Shown one piece after another: positions 10,571 through 23,438 of a stretch of 64,000 nt of DNA. The stretch's first letter is position 1, and each line of letters opens with the position of its first letter. Source of the DNA: Oscarella lobularis (Eukaryota > Porifera > Homoscleromorpha > Homosclerophorida > Oscarellidae). Made by a program: the position numbers and the translations under genes. The notes under the pieces were generated by a model. The model was given only the letters and a program-made list of their open reading frames with translations. It was not told where the DNA came from and made no database searches. The stretch is taken from contig NC_089194.1 of NCBI RefSeq assembly GCF_947507565.1, forward strand, positions 1,736,001 through 1,800,000, read 5' to 3'.

Positions 10571-11062
10571 AAGGCTTGAGTGTTGGAGTGGAAGCCTCCC
10601 CACATTGGACACATGATTGTGCTGAATTTACGTCTTTGTTGTTTTTTTGTCTGCTGATGGTGTTCGAGCAAGTCTTGCCAGTTTTCTTGAATGCGCTGAA
10701 AATAAAGAAAGAGAAAACGTCTTCGCGTCTTCTTATATTCTAGGTCATTTGGAGGTAAAAATTCTAAATGGCTTTCATAGTACAGAGGAAACTTGGCCGT
10801 TCAATAGGAAGTTGTTAGTAAGCAGTGATTCAAGAGGACTATGATGTAGGAGGAAACGCATTCGCCACCTTTCCGGGCTATTAGGAAACACGAGGGCACG
10901 AGGGGGCCCTCGTGACGTCACGTGCTTCACGGACTCCTCAGAAGAGTAAAGCAACAAGCGAAGCCATTCGAAGGCCTCTATCGACGTCTATAGGTACAAA
11001 TAGACTGAATTCAGGTCTTGACCGGTGTAGACACGCCCTCTTTCTCTTCGGCACAAAGGAAT
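10571..11062 (+). other. Spacer after the ependymin array and 5' region of the small Cys-rich gene
   Basis: 3' UTR of ependymin copy 4, then a third copy of the array spacer to about 10850, where similarity to the array ends. 10850-11062 should contain the promoter and 5' UTR of the following small gene. A GC-rich inverted pair GAGGGCACGAGGGGGCCCTC lies near 10890-10912. Confidence 0.5.
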
Positions 11063-11269
11063 ATGTCCTACCAGCAGCAAGGATACCAAAATGTACCACC
11101 GCCGCCTTACCAAGGCCAGCCTCAGACAACGACCACTGTCACGACAACGGAATATGTCGTACGCGATCCCGACGCCGATATTCGAGCCGTTGAGGACGCG
11201 ACGTGCTTGGCGTGTCTTGGAGCGACGATGTGCGCCATTCTTTGCTGCTGTTTCGGTGGAGGAAGATGA
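11063..11269 (+). CDS. Small CYSTM-like protein (Pro/Tyr/Gln-rich head, cysteine-rich hydrophobic tail)
   Basis: 68 aa, apparently single exon. N-terminal half SYQQQGYQNVPPPPYQGQP followed by a Thr stretch resembles the flexible head of CYSTM-type small membrane proteins. The C terminus is a short cysteine-rich hydrophobic segment (CLACLGATMCAILCCCFGGG) that would insert in or lie on a membrane and could be palmitoylated; this is family inference. The start chosen is the one directly before SYQQQ; an in-frame upstream ATG at 11018 would add 15 polar residues. AATAAA at 11340-11345 follows within 80 bp. It converges with the EGF gene ending at 11519. Confidence 0.6.
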   Translation: MSYQQQGYQNVPPPPYQGQPQTTTTVTTTEYVVRDPDADIRAVEDATCLACLGATMCAILCCCFGGGR

Positions 11270-11518
11270 GAAGAACTTCACACTTGCATGACAAAGAACA
11301 TCCGGGATGCGCTGCTGGGCTGGCTGACGCACATTTGCTAATAAAAAAATTAAACCGTACAGGTGGCCAAATTTGTGCTCGACTCAAAACGACAGATGCT
11401 TTGATTCTCAACGACTGACATCATAATTACCAATAAAACAATACAGGGCGGGGCGCGTGTGGCTGACATACAGAGTTTAGAGGCTCAACGAAAACACGTG
11501 GACACATCGAGTCGCTTC

Positions 11519-14500
11519 TTAGGCTGGGTCGCATCTTGCGCCGTAGTTTTGCTCGTATTTCGTCTGAGCGTCGTTGCTCACGTCGACGAAATGATTCCAT
11601 TGCTCGATTCTATCGTCCTCGCACATTCCAGCCGGATTGGGACGAACGAAGCCTTGAGGAACGCCAAGATGCTTATACCAAGCCGTATAGACCTTACAAG
11701 GATAAAATAATTAATAGTATTATTTTTTGGCGAATTTTATTTTTGTACCGAATCCAAGAACGTTTTTATTTCGTCCCACAGTTCGTCCGGGTCGGTCGAC
11801 GTGAAGTCAACTGTGTCCGGCACTCCGGGAATGTTTGACGCCGTTTTGAGCCACGCATTGAGTTCGGCGATGTAGCTGTCTTTCAGCGAGTCCCATTGAC
11901 CGATTGGGGGATCCGAAGGCGTGTAGGAGGCAGAGGGAAGAGCGTCGCCGAGCAGGGGGCATTGCTCCGTTGTGTTTACCCACTTATCGTCTTCAGTGAG
12001 CCAACGGTTGCGCTGAACTGGCCAATAGTCGGTACAGTTTCTAATGTCTATAAAGAAAGGAGGAGTCATCCGTCAATCTGTCAATTAGCTGTCAATCTAT
12101 CAATTATCTGTCAATCTGTCATATTATCGATACAGCTATTAAATTACTCCTCTATTCCTTTTAGGGTAGATATACTTTATTTGCTTACCCACGCATGAGC
12201 GACCGTCTCCGCTGAATCCTTCGCGACAGACGCACGAAAAACTTCCCGGCACATTCATGCAGTCGGCGTTTTCGTCGCAATCGTCCGTGCCGTCGGCGCA
12301 CTCGTCGATGTCATCGCAATTTTGCCCATTTCCGGTAAATCCGGCATTGCAGGTGCAATCGAAGGAGCCCATTGTATTGCTACACGTCGCATTGCCGTGG
12401 CAATCGTCCGTTTTCATGGCGCACTCGTTCAAATCCGCACACGTCTTTCCGTCTCCTGTATATCCAGTGCGACAGGTGCAGTCAAACGAACCGGGATTAT
12501 TAGTGCAGACAGCGTCGGCATGGCAATCGTGCGTACCCACGACGCATTCATCAATATCCACGCACGTTTTTCCATCTCCAGTATATCCCACATTACAAGC
12601 GCACGTGAATGATCCTTGGGTATTGGTGCAAGATGCCAGAGGGCTGCAATCGTCACTATTAGCGAGACATTCATCGATATCATTGCAAATAACCCCGTTT
12701 CCTGTATAACCAGTTCTGCAGGTGCAGTCAAATGATCCTACGGTGTTGGAGCAATCCGCTTGGACGTGGCAATCGTCTGTGTTTAGACTGCATTCGTCAA
12801 TATCAGTACAAGTCATTCCATTTCCAGTATATCCGCTATTGCACGCACACGTGAATCCTCCGTCCGTATTCGTGCACATGGCATTGCTGTCGCAGCTATG
12901 ACTATTTTCTGTGCACTCGTCAATATCAGCGCAGTTTCTTCCGTCGCCTCGATAGCCCGAATTACACGTGCACTCAAACGAGCCATCCGTGTCGGTGCAC
13001 GTAGCATTGTCATGGCAATCATGACCTCCGCCGGGCAGACATTCGTCAATATTTGCACACATTACTCCATTGCCGGTGTAGCCTAAATTGCAGACGCAGT
13101 AAAACGAGCCAATGCTGTTAAAACACGTTGCGTTCGAATGACAGTTGTCTGTGCCCTCAGTGCATTCATTCACGTCGTCACAGGTAACTCCATTTCCGGT
13201 AAATCCAGGTAGACAAGTGCAGGTGAATGAACCGACCGTATTAGTGCACGTGGCATTGTCATGGCAATTGTCTGTCATCATCTGACACTCGTTAACATCG
13301 GTGCACGTTTTCCCGTCGCCCGTATAACCCACCTTGCAAGTGCAGTCGAACGAACCGGCGTTATTCGAACACACTGCGTTGACGTCACAATCATTGGTTC
13401 CCAGTGCGCATTCGTCGACGTCAACGCAAACGGTTCCGTTGCCGCTATAACCCATATTGCACGTGCATTGAAATGATCCCATAGTGTTGGTGCAGGCAGC
13501 GTTCGAATCGCAATTATGAGTGTTCTCTGCGCACTCGTCAATGTCCGTACAGTTTCTTCCATCGCCCCTGAATCCAGCATTGCACGTGCACGTATAAGAT
13601 CCCATTGTGTTCATGCACGTTGCGTCGCTATGGCAATCATCTGTACCCAAGGCGCATTCGTCAATATCTACGCACTGAATTCCATTTCCAGAAAAGCCTT
13701 CCTTGCACGTGCACGTGAACGAGCCAATCGTATTGCCGCAGTCCGCATTCACGTGACAATTATCCATACCTGTCACGCACTCGTCAATGTCAGTGCAATT
13801 GACTCCATTTCCGCTGTAGCCCACGTCGCAACCGCAGCTAAACGACCCCGGGACATTGGTGCAATTTCCGCTTGACATGTGACAGTTGTCCAAGCCCTCG
13901 GCGCATTCATCAATGTCAACGCACGAGACACCGTCTCCTCTGTATCCCATACGGCACGCACAGCTAAACGTCCCCGGCACATTGGTGCAGCGCGCATTGA
14001 CGTCACAATCGTCCGTTCCCATGGAACACTCGTCTATATCCTGACAGGTTTTTCCATTGCCGGTGTAGCCCGAATTGCAACTGCAATTGAACGATCCCGG
14101 AATGTTCGTACAGGTGGCATTGCCGTCGCAATTGTCTGTCATGTCGCTACATTCGTCGACGTCAGTACACGCGCGTCCGTCTCCGGTGTATCCGTTTTTG
14201 CACGTGCAGTCGAAGGAACCGACGTTGTTGGTGCAATCTGCGTCGCTATGACAATCATCGGACCCTAACTGGCATTCATCGATATCCGAGCAAGTCGTTC
14301 CGTTTCCACTATAGCCCATACGGCATGTGCAGTCAAAGGAGCCGTCGTTATTCGTGCAATTCGCATTCATATCGCAAGGATACGGCGTCATCGAGCATTC
14401 GTCGATATCCGCACAGCTGACTCCACTCCCTGTATATCCGCTATTGCATTGACATCGAAAACTACCGTGGAGATTCATGCACGTCGCCTGAGCGTCGCAA

Positions 14501-17500
14501 TTGTGTCCGCCCGTAGCACATTCGTCGATGTCTGAACAATTCACCCCGTTGCCCGTGTGACCCATTTCGCACATACACATAAAGGAACCGTCTGTATTTT
14601 GACACGTAGCATCCGAATGACAATTGTTTCCCCCTTCGGTGCACTCGTCGATGTCTCGACACCACGTTCCATTTCCCGTGTAGCCCGCGTTGCAGTCGCA
14701 CTGGAAACTACCGGGAACGTTGGTGCACGTAGCGTTGTCATGGCAATCGTCCGTTCCAAGAGCGCATTCGTCGATGTCCACGCAATTCATTCCATTTCCT
14801 GTATATCCGCTATCGCAATCGCACTCAAAAGAGCCAATTGTATTGGTACATTGAGCGTTGCTGTCGCAAGTATCTTGGCCTTCCATGCACTCGTCAACGT
14901 CCTTACAGTCAGTTCCATTTCCAGTATAACCCACGTGACAGGTACAGTCAAACGATCCGGGAAGGTTAGCACAGTCAGCATTTTGATCACATGGGAACAT
15001 TCCAAGATTACATTCGTTTATATCTGTACAAGTGACGCCATTTCCGGTATATCCGCTATTGCACGCGCACGTGAATCCTCCGTCTGTATTTGTGCACATG
15101 GCATTGCTGTCGCAGTTATGACTATTTTCTGCGCACTCGTCAATATCAGTGCAGTTTCTTCCGTCGCCTCGATAGCCCGAATTACACATGCACTCAAACG
15201 AGCCATCCGTATCGGTGCACGTAGCATTGTCATGGCAATTATGACCTCCACCAGGCAGACATTCGTTAATATTTGCGCATGATATGCCGTCACCACGGTA
15301 ACCAACATTGCACGTGCATTCAAATGAACCGTGCGTATTCGTACACGTGGCGTTGCTATGGCAATTGTGTGAGTTGAGGGCGCATTCGTCTATGTCACTG
15401 CACTGAAATCCGTCTCCTGTGAAGCCATGGTTACAGGAGCAAAAATAGGATAGATAGACGTTGTGACACGTTGCATTTTCGTGACACATGTGCGTATTCA
15501 ATTCGCACTCATTCACATCGGGGATGCCATCGGAAACGAATTCCCATTCTCCTTTTATGAGAATGCCTGTTGCCACGGGACCGCCTCCAGCGCAAGAGAC
15601 TGTTCCCACAAATGCACCCTCTTCCATGAGAATGTAATAGGTCTCATTTCTAGTGTAGTTGGCTCCAACGAGATTGAAACTGACGGTTTTCTTATCAGCT
15701 GATATAGATATCAGTGGATCAGTCTCTGTGTCTATGACTTGCACCAATTCGTCAGACAGAAAATGGAACACTCGAATGTAGCGACTGTTAGATGGACGGC
15801 GCACCTAAAATCATAAATAAATGATGAAGATAATATAGGATAATTATTGATTTTCTTACCTCCTCTGTAAATGAAATTGTTGCTGTGGCATTGTAAGGTG
15901 TAATTGGCGCTTCTAGGGGATATCTAGTGCTCAGTAACGCTTCTGGCTGTGAGTCTAAATAAAGAGACAAATGACTAATATTGTTGTTGCTAAATATTTT
16001 TTCCACATACATCCAGGTATGACTGTGAGGCACGTGTGATCTGTTGCAGCACTAGAAATAAAATTGAAAATCGATTTTGTGTAGTCTCTGTTTTTTTCTC
16101 ACCTGTCACTGTCAGCAGCAATAAAGCAAAAGAAGTGTTCTCTTCCTTCTTGGTCTGGTGTCGGCTGCCAAAAGAAGTCTACCGATCTCAAGTTGGGACT
16201 GCCTGGAATTTCCTGAAGTTCCGAAACGCGCATGCCACTTGGCTTCGTCGTCAAAAAGACACTGACACTGCAATAAAAATATTAATTAATCAATAGAGAT
16301 TGGGCGCATGCTCGCTTACTTTCTCCTCGGATACGCCGTATGATCAATAACCAGCTCGAAGGTAAAGTTGCCGCCAGACGGAACGGCAAAACAGCGTTGC
16401 TGCAAACGCGGAAATCGATCCTGAGGCGGGAAAAACGGCCTGTCGTCGCACCCGAGCACGGGATCGGTGACTTCGACGAGAAACTGCAACGGAATGCTAC
16501 TCAGCGTTCGATTTGACCCCGGAGCAAAGTCCTCCAGCTGCACGGCGGCTGCGTATTGGCCAGGACTCGGCGGCGTCCATATCATCTCGCACGTGCTTTC
16601 ATCCAGAATCGCATTATAGGGAGCGATTTCGAGACGATTGCAGACGATGCCGCACTCGTCTTGAAACGTATCGTTGCTCGGTTTCGCCCAGCGACATCGC
16701 ACGTGGTCTTGAACGTCCGGGTCCGAATGGGGTATAAATAGTCGATGACGACATCCGGTTCGCGCGGGCACAAGGGGGACCATGTCCGTAATGGGGCTCC
16801 GATTCAGCAGTCCGTTGTCCGGGCGGGGCGTGAAGTCGATGCTCGTAAACATTCGCATGTCGCCGAGATCCGCGTTCGTGGTTGGAATCCAACAGCAGCG
16901 ATGATTGCTCTCTGGATCAATTCTAAAGAGAGAAATTCTTTATTTTGCATGATCATACTCCTTGCTCTTGCCTTACCCAATTCGAAATATCATCGAATCT
17001 GCAACAGGAAACGTGAAATCGAACGATTTCTCGCCTTGATAGTAGTCGTCTCTCGTATTGGCAAACGTGCAATACGATCTCATATCATTAACAGTGCGAC
17101 TTCCGCAGTTCTTGCTCAGACATCGCCACTTGACCGGACTCCCAAGAAGAGTAGTCGGCCTATCCGCTTCATTGACAGGGCAAGTTCCCTCGGCTGTTCC
17201 TTGCCTCCATGCAATTTTGAAACGAATGTGAACCTGAAACAAAGTGGGAGGAACTCATTACCACATTCCAATCATATAGAGTCAGTAGTGTTGCGTGAGA
17301 TTGGCTTCAAATGCAGAAAAGATTAAAGCGCAGTAAAGACTGGCTATAAAAGTATCGCGTGCGCCACGGTTTCGACGCCGTAGGGCGAAACGAAGACGGG
17401 GGAGGAGTGGAGGCGGGTCAGCGAAAAAATGCCATGAGGTTACTCTAAACAAGCAGGGAAGCAAGGAAGACCCTAAGTTGCACATTTCTATAGCTGCACG

Positions 17501-17790
17501 AACGCTTCTCTAAGACTTCGACCACGTGAGAGTCCGTAGTGTGTGGCGCCCACCGACTCCTCCCTTATTTTTCTTAGAAGGACCGCGTTCTTATTTGGCT
17601 GCATCTTATTGTTATTAGCGCGGGAAAACGTACGTATTACACGGAGCGTGTGCTTTACCTCTCCATTGGTCAAGTCGGAGAGATTACGCGGTACGTAGCT
17701 GAAGGTCCCCCCTCGAAAGTGGGTCCCTTCGCCGAGAGCGAAAACAGCGAAAAGCAGAGCGATTCCTTGCCACATTGTTAGTCCAAACAA
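11519..17790 (-). CDS. Secreted mosaic protein A: HFRGG ectodomain, 27 calcium-binding EGF repeats, private C-terminal domain
   Basis: Nine exons: 17659-17790, 16977-17233, 16320-16922, 16103-16267, 16011-16051, 15860-15954, 12189-15804, 11749-12047, 11519-11692 (1793 aa). Signal peptide [14 protein letters not shown], then [12 protein letters not shown] and a ~480-aa N-terminal region ([32 protein letters not shown]). All 27 EGF modules are in one 3.6-kb exon, mostly 41 aa each, with the D-I-D-E-C and C-x-N-x-x-GSF-x-C-x-C-x-x-GY-x-G-x-G-x-x-C pattern of calcium-binding EGF. The last two exons encode a ~158-aa C-terminal domain ([46 protein letters not shown]) that I recognise only in paralogue B. 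Extracellular and probably matrix-associated; function unknown. Confidence 0.88.
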
Positions 17791-19060
17791 TAGAAGAATC
17801 CGCTGAGACGACTAAGAGAGACTGAGAGCCAACGCTCGTCCTTTTTGACAGGGTGTCGAGTGACGGGTGTGAGTCACAACAGTGGATGTGCAACCAGGCG
17901 ACGGAAGTGGGACGGTGCGAAGTATTCGTCGCACGGCTCTAGAATCGTCGGCGCTGTTGTGGCGCGAGACTTGGCCCTCTGCTGTGTAGAAGCTAATTCG
18001 ATTCAGGCGACATCGCGTGAGCCGAAGACTCCGCGATGCGGAGGAGTCCGCTCCTTTCATGTTCGAGACAAGTGCACGACCACGTGGGCGTGATAGTAGC
18101 GAAGCCGTAGAAATGAAGCTCGTCGAGACGAAAACGGAACGAATTCGAGTCGTTCTTTTCGACTTACATCTTCACTGAGCGAGCCAGTGTCGTACTCAGC
18201 GCAAACGATGCCCTTTCTGCTCCTTTCTCTCCCTTTTAGCGTGCGGTTGACTAACTTGACTGTGCGTGTCACGTGACAAAGAAAAGATGCAAGATTTCGG
18301 CCACAGCGCGAGCGAACCAGCGGAATGCCGTTGTTTCTAGCCTTGCAGACCATGCTCTCCCGCAGTGAAACGCGCGTGAGCGCATCCACCACCTGGGAGA
18401 AGTATAGGCTAGATTTGTTTCCGCCCACGCATTGTGCGATCGACGTAGAAGAAAGCCTCCACATTGTTTCCTCCCTAATGATCAGATGCTCTCGAATCTC
18501 GACCATCTCAAAGACAAAGTCGATTGCTGAGCTGAAATAATAGAAAATCAATAAGAAATGATACTAGAAGACGTCTACGGATAAAATTGGTGCTGACGGA
18601 ATCCAATAACGGTTGTACGGAATCAATTGATAATCAAATGAGTAGCTAAGAGTCTGCATTTGGACGGAAGCTTAATTAAAGATAGCTCTGTGTTCAAATG
18701 TGGAGGACGGTGCCATGCAGCCGCTTGAGTGCATCGAACTTTGAGCCGCGCGACGCATCTATTATAGCCGGACACTAGCAGTCGAAGCCAGAAGAAGAAC
18801 GGATACCTTATATGCAAATCCCTAATTGCATATGCGTAGATTGCCGTCTCTTATACGGGATTCTCTCGTACAAAGGTCTCTTAGGCTTGTGACGTCAGGC
18901 GTCTAAATTCAAAGCCCGCCTTATGCGCTTCTTATCGCTGTCATTCCTATAACTTCGGTCGGAATCGTAACTGATCCCATTCGCGCTCGTCTCACGGACG
19001 AAGTCGTCACTCGTCGTCTTATAATCCCTCTTGAGCCGATCGTCGCGCGCGAAGACGAAA
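17791..19060. promoter_or_regulatory. 1.27-kb divergent intergenic region between EGF paralogues A and B
   Basis: Separates the two head-to-head EGF paralogues and should contain both promoters. A near-palindromic pair of octamer-like sites is visible: TATGCAAATCCCTAATTGCA starting about 18811, containing ATGCAAAT and an inverted TTGCAT. A possible unassigned minus-strand exon (18174-18529) is described under findings. No recognised gene otherwise. Confidence 0.5.
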
Positions 19061-22000
19061 ATGTTTTCGTTGTCCGTCTTAGCCGTTGTCGTCGCCGCAT
19101 CCTGGACGGCAATTCTTTTCAGCCCCGTCGAATCGACTCATTTTCGCGGATTTACGATCAACTTTCATCCCGTCGGCAATCAGGCGAACGGCGACGCTGG
19201 AAAGGTACGCGCGCGCGGAGACGATCGAGTAGTGACCCCGACCCGACCACCGGAACCCTCGATTATTACTACGACAGCTAACGCGTTTTCCTGGCGATTA
19301 CGAGACTCGTGAAACGCGCTAGGGAACGTTCCGCGATCGAGGACAAACGCGTCGGCATACCTGTTTCTGTCGCGCGAGGGAAAGAATTTACTCTCAAAGC
19401 GAAGGCAGGCATGCCTCGGGCTTCTTTTATCTAATTACAGCGTGGTCCTTGTTCCCACACGCTAATCGATTCGACCCCGCCCGACTCTACCTCTCTCCCC
19501 ACTTTAGTTGCAGTTCAATTTTCGTATTTCGTGGAGACGCAGCAGTTCGGAAGGCGGTTGCACCGACGCAGCGATAGCAGATCAAAGACTTCTCGGTTCG
19601 CCCGTGAAGTTCCGGTGTTTATCTAACAATTGCGGTTCGCAACTCCTGGGCGCGACGCTCGAATACGTTTGCACGTCGTTTAGCGCTGCCAACGATTGGG
19701 CGTCCGGTACAAGAACATTCGAAACAACTTTTCCTGTCGCCGATTCACAGGAATTCGTTATCGGGTAACGTATAAACGCAGAGAGGACGAAAAGCGCGCG
19801 AGTGCTACCCGTATGTAGGAATGATTTTGATGGGACGTACGACTGCTGTTGGATCAATACGCAAAACACTGAGGGCGATAACATTCGATTTCAAACTCGA
19901 ATCTCCTTCGTGCCGCGCACGGACAGCCCGGACGTCATCAATGGCGGCGAGATCAATCAAAGTCCCGTCGCCGACATGGTTCCCCTACTTCCGGCTCGTG
20001 TCGGTTGCGAATTCAAAATGATCATTCCCAACGCCGATCCCGATTTTGACGACGTCAAATGCCGATGGGCGCTTAATAATACCGACCCCTCAAAGGACGA
20101 GTGCGGAGCGGCGTGCATTGACAAGAACAAAGAGGGGGGACTTTTCAACGCAACGCTTGTCGAGGCGAGTAAAAACATACACACGTGCATCGTTTTTTTG
20201 AGGCCACTCTCTCTAGGAAGACTGCGAAATCATATGGAAACCCTCAAAGGTGGGTCTTTATGCAGCCGCCGTTCAACTCGAAGATTTCTATCCGACGGAC
20301 GTCGCCCGAGCGAATCCTCTCAGCAGTATACCGCTCCAGTGGCTCATTGACGTCGTCGACACGGGTACGCCGTGCGGATCGACTCCCATCTTTCCCGTGC
20401 AAGAGCACATTCCGCGCGAGCAGCCTCGCTGTTTCGCCGTCGAAAGCGGCGGCAATCTCACACTCGAGATTTCGGTCGGACATTCCAACTTTCCCGCGAA
20501 CTCGTAAGAAAAAAACGCGGGCTTAATTAATTTGAGAGAAAAATGTCTCTACTTTATAAACCCCAGGATCGACGACGCGGTCTACGTTCTACCGCGAGGT
20601 ATGTCAGTGACCGATTTGATGGACATAGGCAATGGAGTGAAAGCGGTGACGTTTACGTGGACTCCCGATGCGGAACAAGCCGATCGGCCGCACTTCATGT
20701 GCTTCCAATTCTTGGACGACGTCAGGTACCGAAGAATTCTCTAACGTCATTCTGACACGTGCTGACTTGACGGTTTCTTTTAGAGCTCCCTCGAATCTGG
20801 TTTGTTTTACCGTTGTCACTTCGGGTATGCAACTCGTGTCGGAACTGGAACTTTGTTTAGAGAAAATTTTTGTTTTCTTAGTGCCGCAGCCCAAGCCGAT
20901 ATTGAACACCCAAACGGAGGCTCCTCTCGTCGGCGGACAAGTGGCGTTTGACGCAGATGCAAGCATCACGTTTGACCAAGACGTACGCTTCCGTTATATT
21001 GAGGCTTCGCTTTAATTAGAGTCAGATCCTGTCGCGGTTTAATCATCGGGGAGGGCAAGTTCTAATTTAGGGATTTTTTCGTTCTGTTATAACAATTAGG
21101 CTTCCGCGAGTAGGAATTGAAGCTCATTCCAATGTTGTTTATTTTAGGTTAAGAATCCGTCGGTCAGCCCTCGCTTTATATCCGTTTATCACGTGGCGAG
21201 CAAAACACTGATCCAGCGAATCGACTCCTCTGACAAGAGTCTCGTCACAATCAGTGCTAATCGTCGAACGGTTTCGTTCCAACTTGACAGCTCTCAACCA
21301 AATATCTACCAAAAGGATGAAGAGTATGAAATCGTCTTTGAAGAAGGCGCGGTCGTCGGCACAGGCGCTTCGTGTGCCGGAGGCGGTCCCGTCGCCGAGG
21401 GAATTTTGAAAGGAGAGTGGAAGTTCATCTCGGCTGGTCCGCCTGATGAATGCCTCGCCGGCACGGACAATTGTCACCTCAGGGCCGACTGCATCGATCT
21501 TCCGGACGGCTTCCGATGCGAATGCATGGATGGTTATACTGGAGACGGAGTGAACAACTGCGACGATATCAACGAGTGTCTCCTTGAAACGGACGACTGT
21601 CACGCTAAGGCCACCTGCACAAACACGGACGGAGGTTTTACGTGCGCGTGCATGCCGGGCTATACTGGAGACGGAAAGAACTGTGTGGACATCAACGAAT
21701 GCACGGAGGAGACGGACAACTGTCACATGTACGCTGACTGCACGAATACGGACGGATCGTTCGAATGCGCTTGCAAATTTGGATTCACCGGCGACGGCGT
21801 CACCTGCACGGACGTGGACGAATGTGCCGATGGCACGGACTTTGACTGCGACGAAAATATTCAGGGATGCGTCAATACTATCGGAAGCTATAACTGCACG
21901 TGCATGAGGGGATACAAAGTCAATGGGACCGCAACCACGGATCCCACCCGTCCCGTATGCGTCGATTGCAACGAATGTTTACCCGAGTGCCCGGACGCCA

Positions 22001-23438
22001 TCGACGAGGAATGCCACGCGGAGGCCACGTGCTCGAACACGCCAGGATCTTATGACTGCACGTGCAACGCCGGCTACCAACCGGATCCAAGTTCCGGAAA
22101 ACCCGCCAACCGTCCTGTGTGCATTGATATCAACGAATGCCTTAACGACGCGGACAATAATTGCCACCCGAACGCGAATTGCGTGAACACTATCGGCTCA
22201 TTTGAGTGCAACTGTAAACCAGGATACGCAGGCAATGGGATCTCCTGTGCGGACATCAACGAGTGCACCGACGGATCTCACGATTGTCACGCGAATGCCA
22301 TGTGCACGAACACGGACGGAAGTTTCGATTGCTCCTGCATGCTCGGCTACCAACCCGACGGCTCTGGTGCGCCGGCCAATCGTCCCGTATGCATCAATTG
22401 CAACGAATGTGCCGGCGAATGTCCGGATTCGATTGCCGATAAGGGAGCCTGTGACGTCAACGCAGATTGTACCAACACGCCTGGATCGTTCGATTGCACG
22501 TGCAAAGACGGATACGAGCGTGAAGCCGGTTCTCCCGCCGATCGTCCTACCTGTGTCAATATCGATGAATGCGCGACAAACATGCACGATTGCCACCCCA
22601 TGGCAACGTGTATCGACACTAATCCGCCTGTGAAGTTCATCTGCCAGTGCATGCAGGGTTATAAGCCAGGTCCGGGAAGCATGCCCAATCGTCCTGTGTG
22701 CGTGAATTGCGATGAATGCACGCCGGGCGATTGTCCCGTTGCGCCGGATCCGTTTTGTCATGAGAAAGCGATTTGTACGGATTCGCCGGGATCATTTAGC
22801 TGCGAGTGTATGATTGGCTACGAGGGAGACGGATTCCATTGCATCGGTAGGAAAAGCTCAATATGAAAATATCTGGATTATTATTAATATTTTTTTTGTT
22901 TCCTAGACGTGTCAAATTGCACGGATCATTGGCCCATTATTCGAGATCGTTGGATGAACGAAGAAGAGATTTGGCTCAACACAACGGACGAGTGCCCCGC
23001 GCTTGGAGATAGTCTTCCAGATCCCACAGTCGATCCAGACGATCCTCCCATCAGCCAGTGGGATGATCTTCGCGACAATTTCGTCACGGCCTTGAAAGCG
23101 TGGCTTGGAACTGCTGACAGGATTCCCGGAATGCCGACAGACGTTCCAGACGTTAGTATGCTCGATCCGGACGATCAGTGGGAGATGCTCAAAAATTTTG
23201 AAGACGATGTAAGTGATTTTTCTTTATTCGTTGTTGTGAATGTATATATTTTGGATGTTTTTAGCTGTATGACACTTGGTACAGGCACGTTGGTGAACCG
23301 AACGGTTTCAGCCGTCCAATTCCGACGGGCGACTGCGATGACAAACGTCTCGAGCAATGGAACCACTTCGTTCAGACGAGTCAAGATGCGCAGCAGAAAT
23401 ATGACGAGAAGTTTGGCACTCGGTGTGATGCCCCCTAG
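19061..23438 (+). CDS. Secreted mosaic protein B: paralogue of A with 10 EGF repeats
   Basis: Ten exons: 19061-19204, 19508-19764, 19819-20168, 20221-20503, 20567-20725, 20784-20824, 20882-20982, 21148-22846, 22907-23208, 23265-23438 (1169 aa). Signal peptide FSLSVLAVVVAASWTAILF. The N-terminal region matches A exon by exon ([59 protein letters not shown]), then [18 protein letters not shown] as in A. Ten EGF modules follow; several are irregular, with long loops ending NRPVC. The same C-terminal domain closes it (NCTDHWPIIRDRW, LEQWNHFVQTSQDAQ, ending CDAP). B has one extra intron, splitting A's exon 3. The A/B pair arose by inverted duplication and then changed EGF copy number. Confidence 0.88.

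Noticed and set aside
11459-11710. Plus-strand 83-aa frame as a gene
   Set aside because: It lies opposite the last exon of EGF gene A, whose sequence matches paralogue B residue by residue.
12257-15702. Long plus-strand frames (e.g. 14557-15282) opposite the EGF exon
   Set aside because: They are antisense shadows of the 123-bp EGF repeat; the minus frame has the cysteine pattern and matching splice sites.
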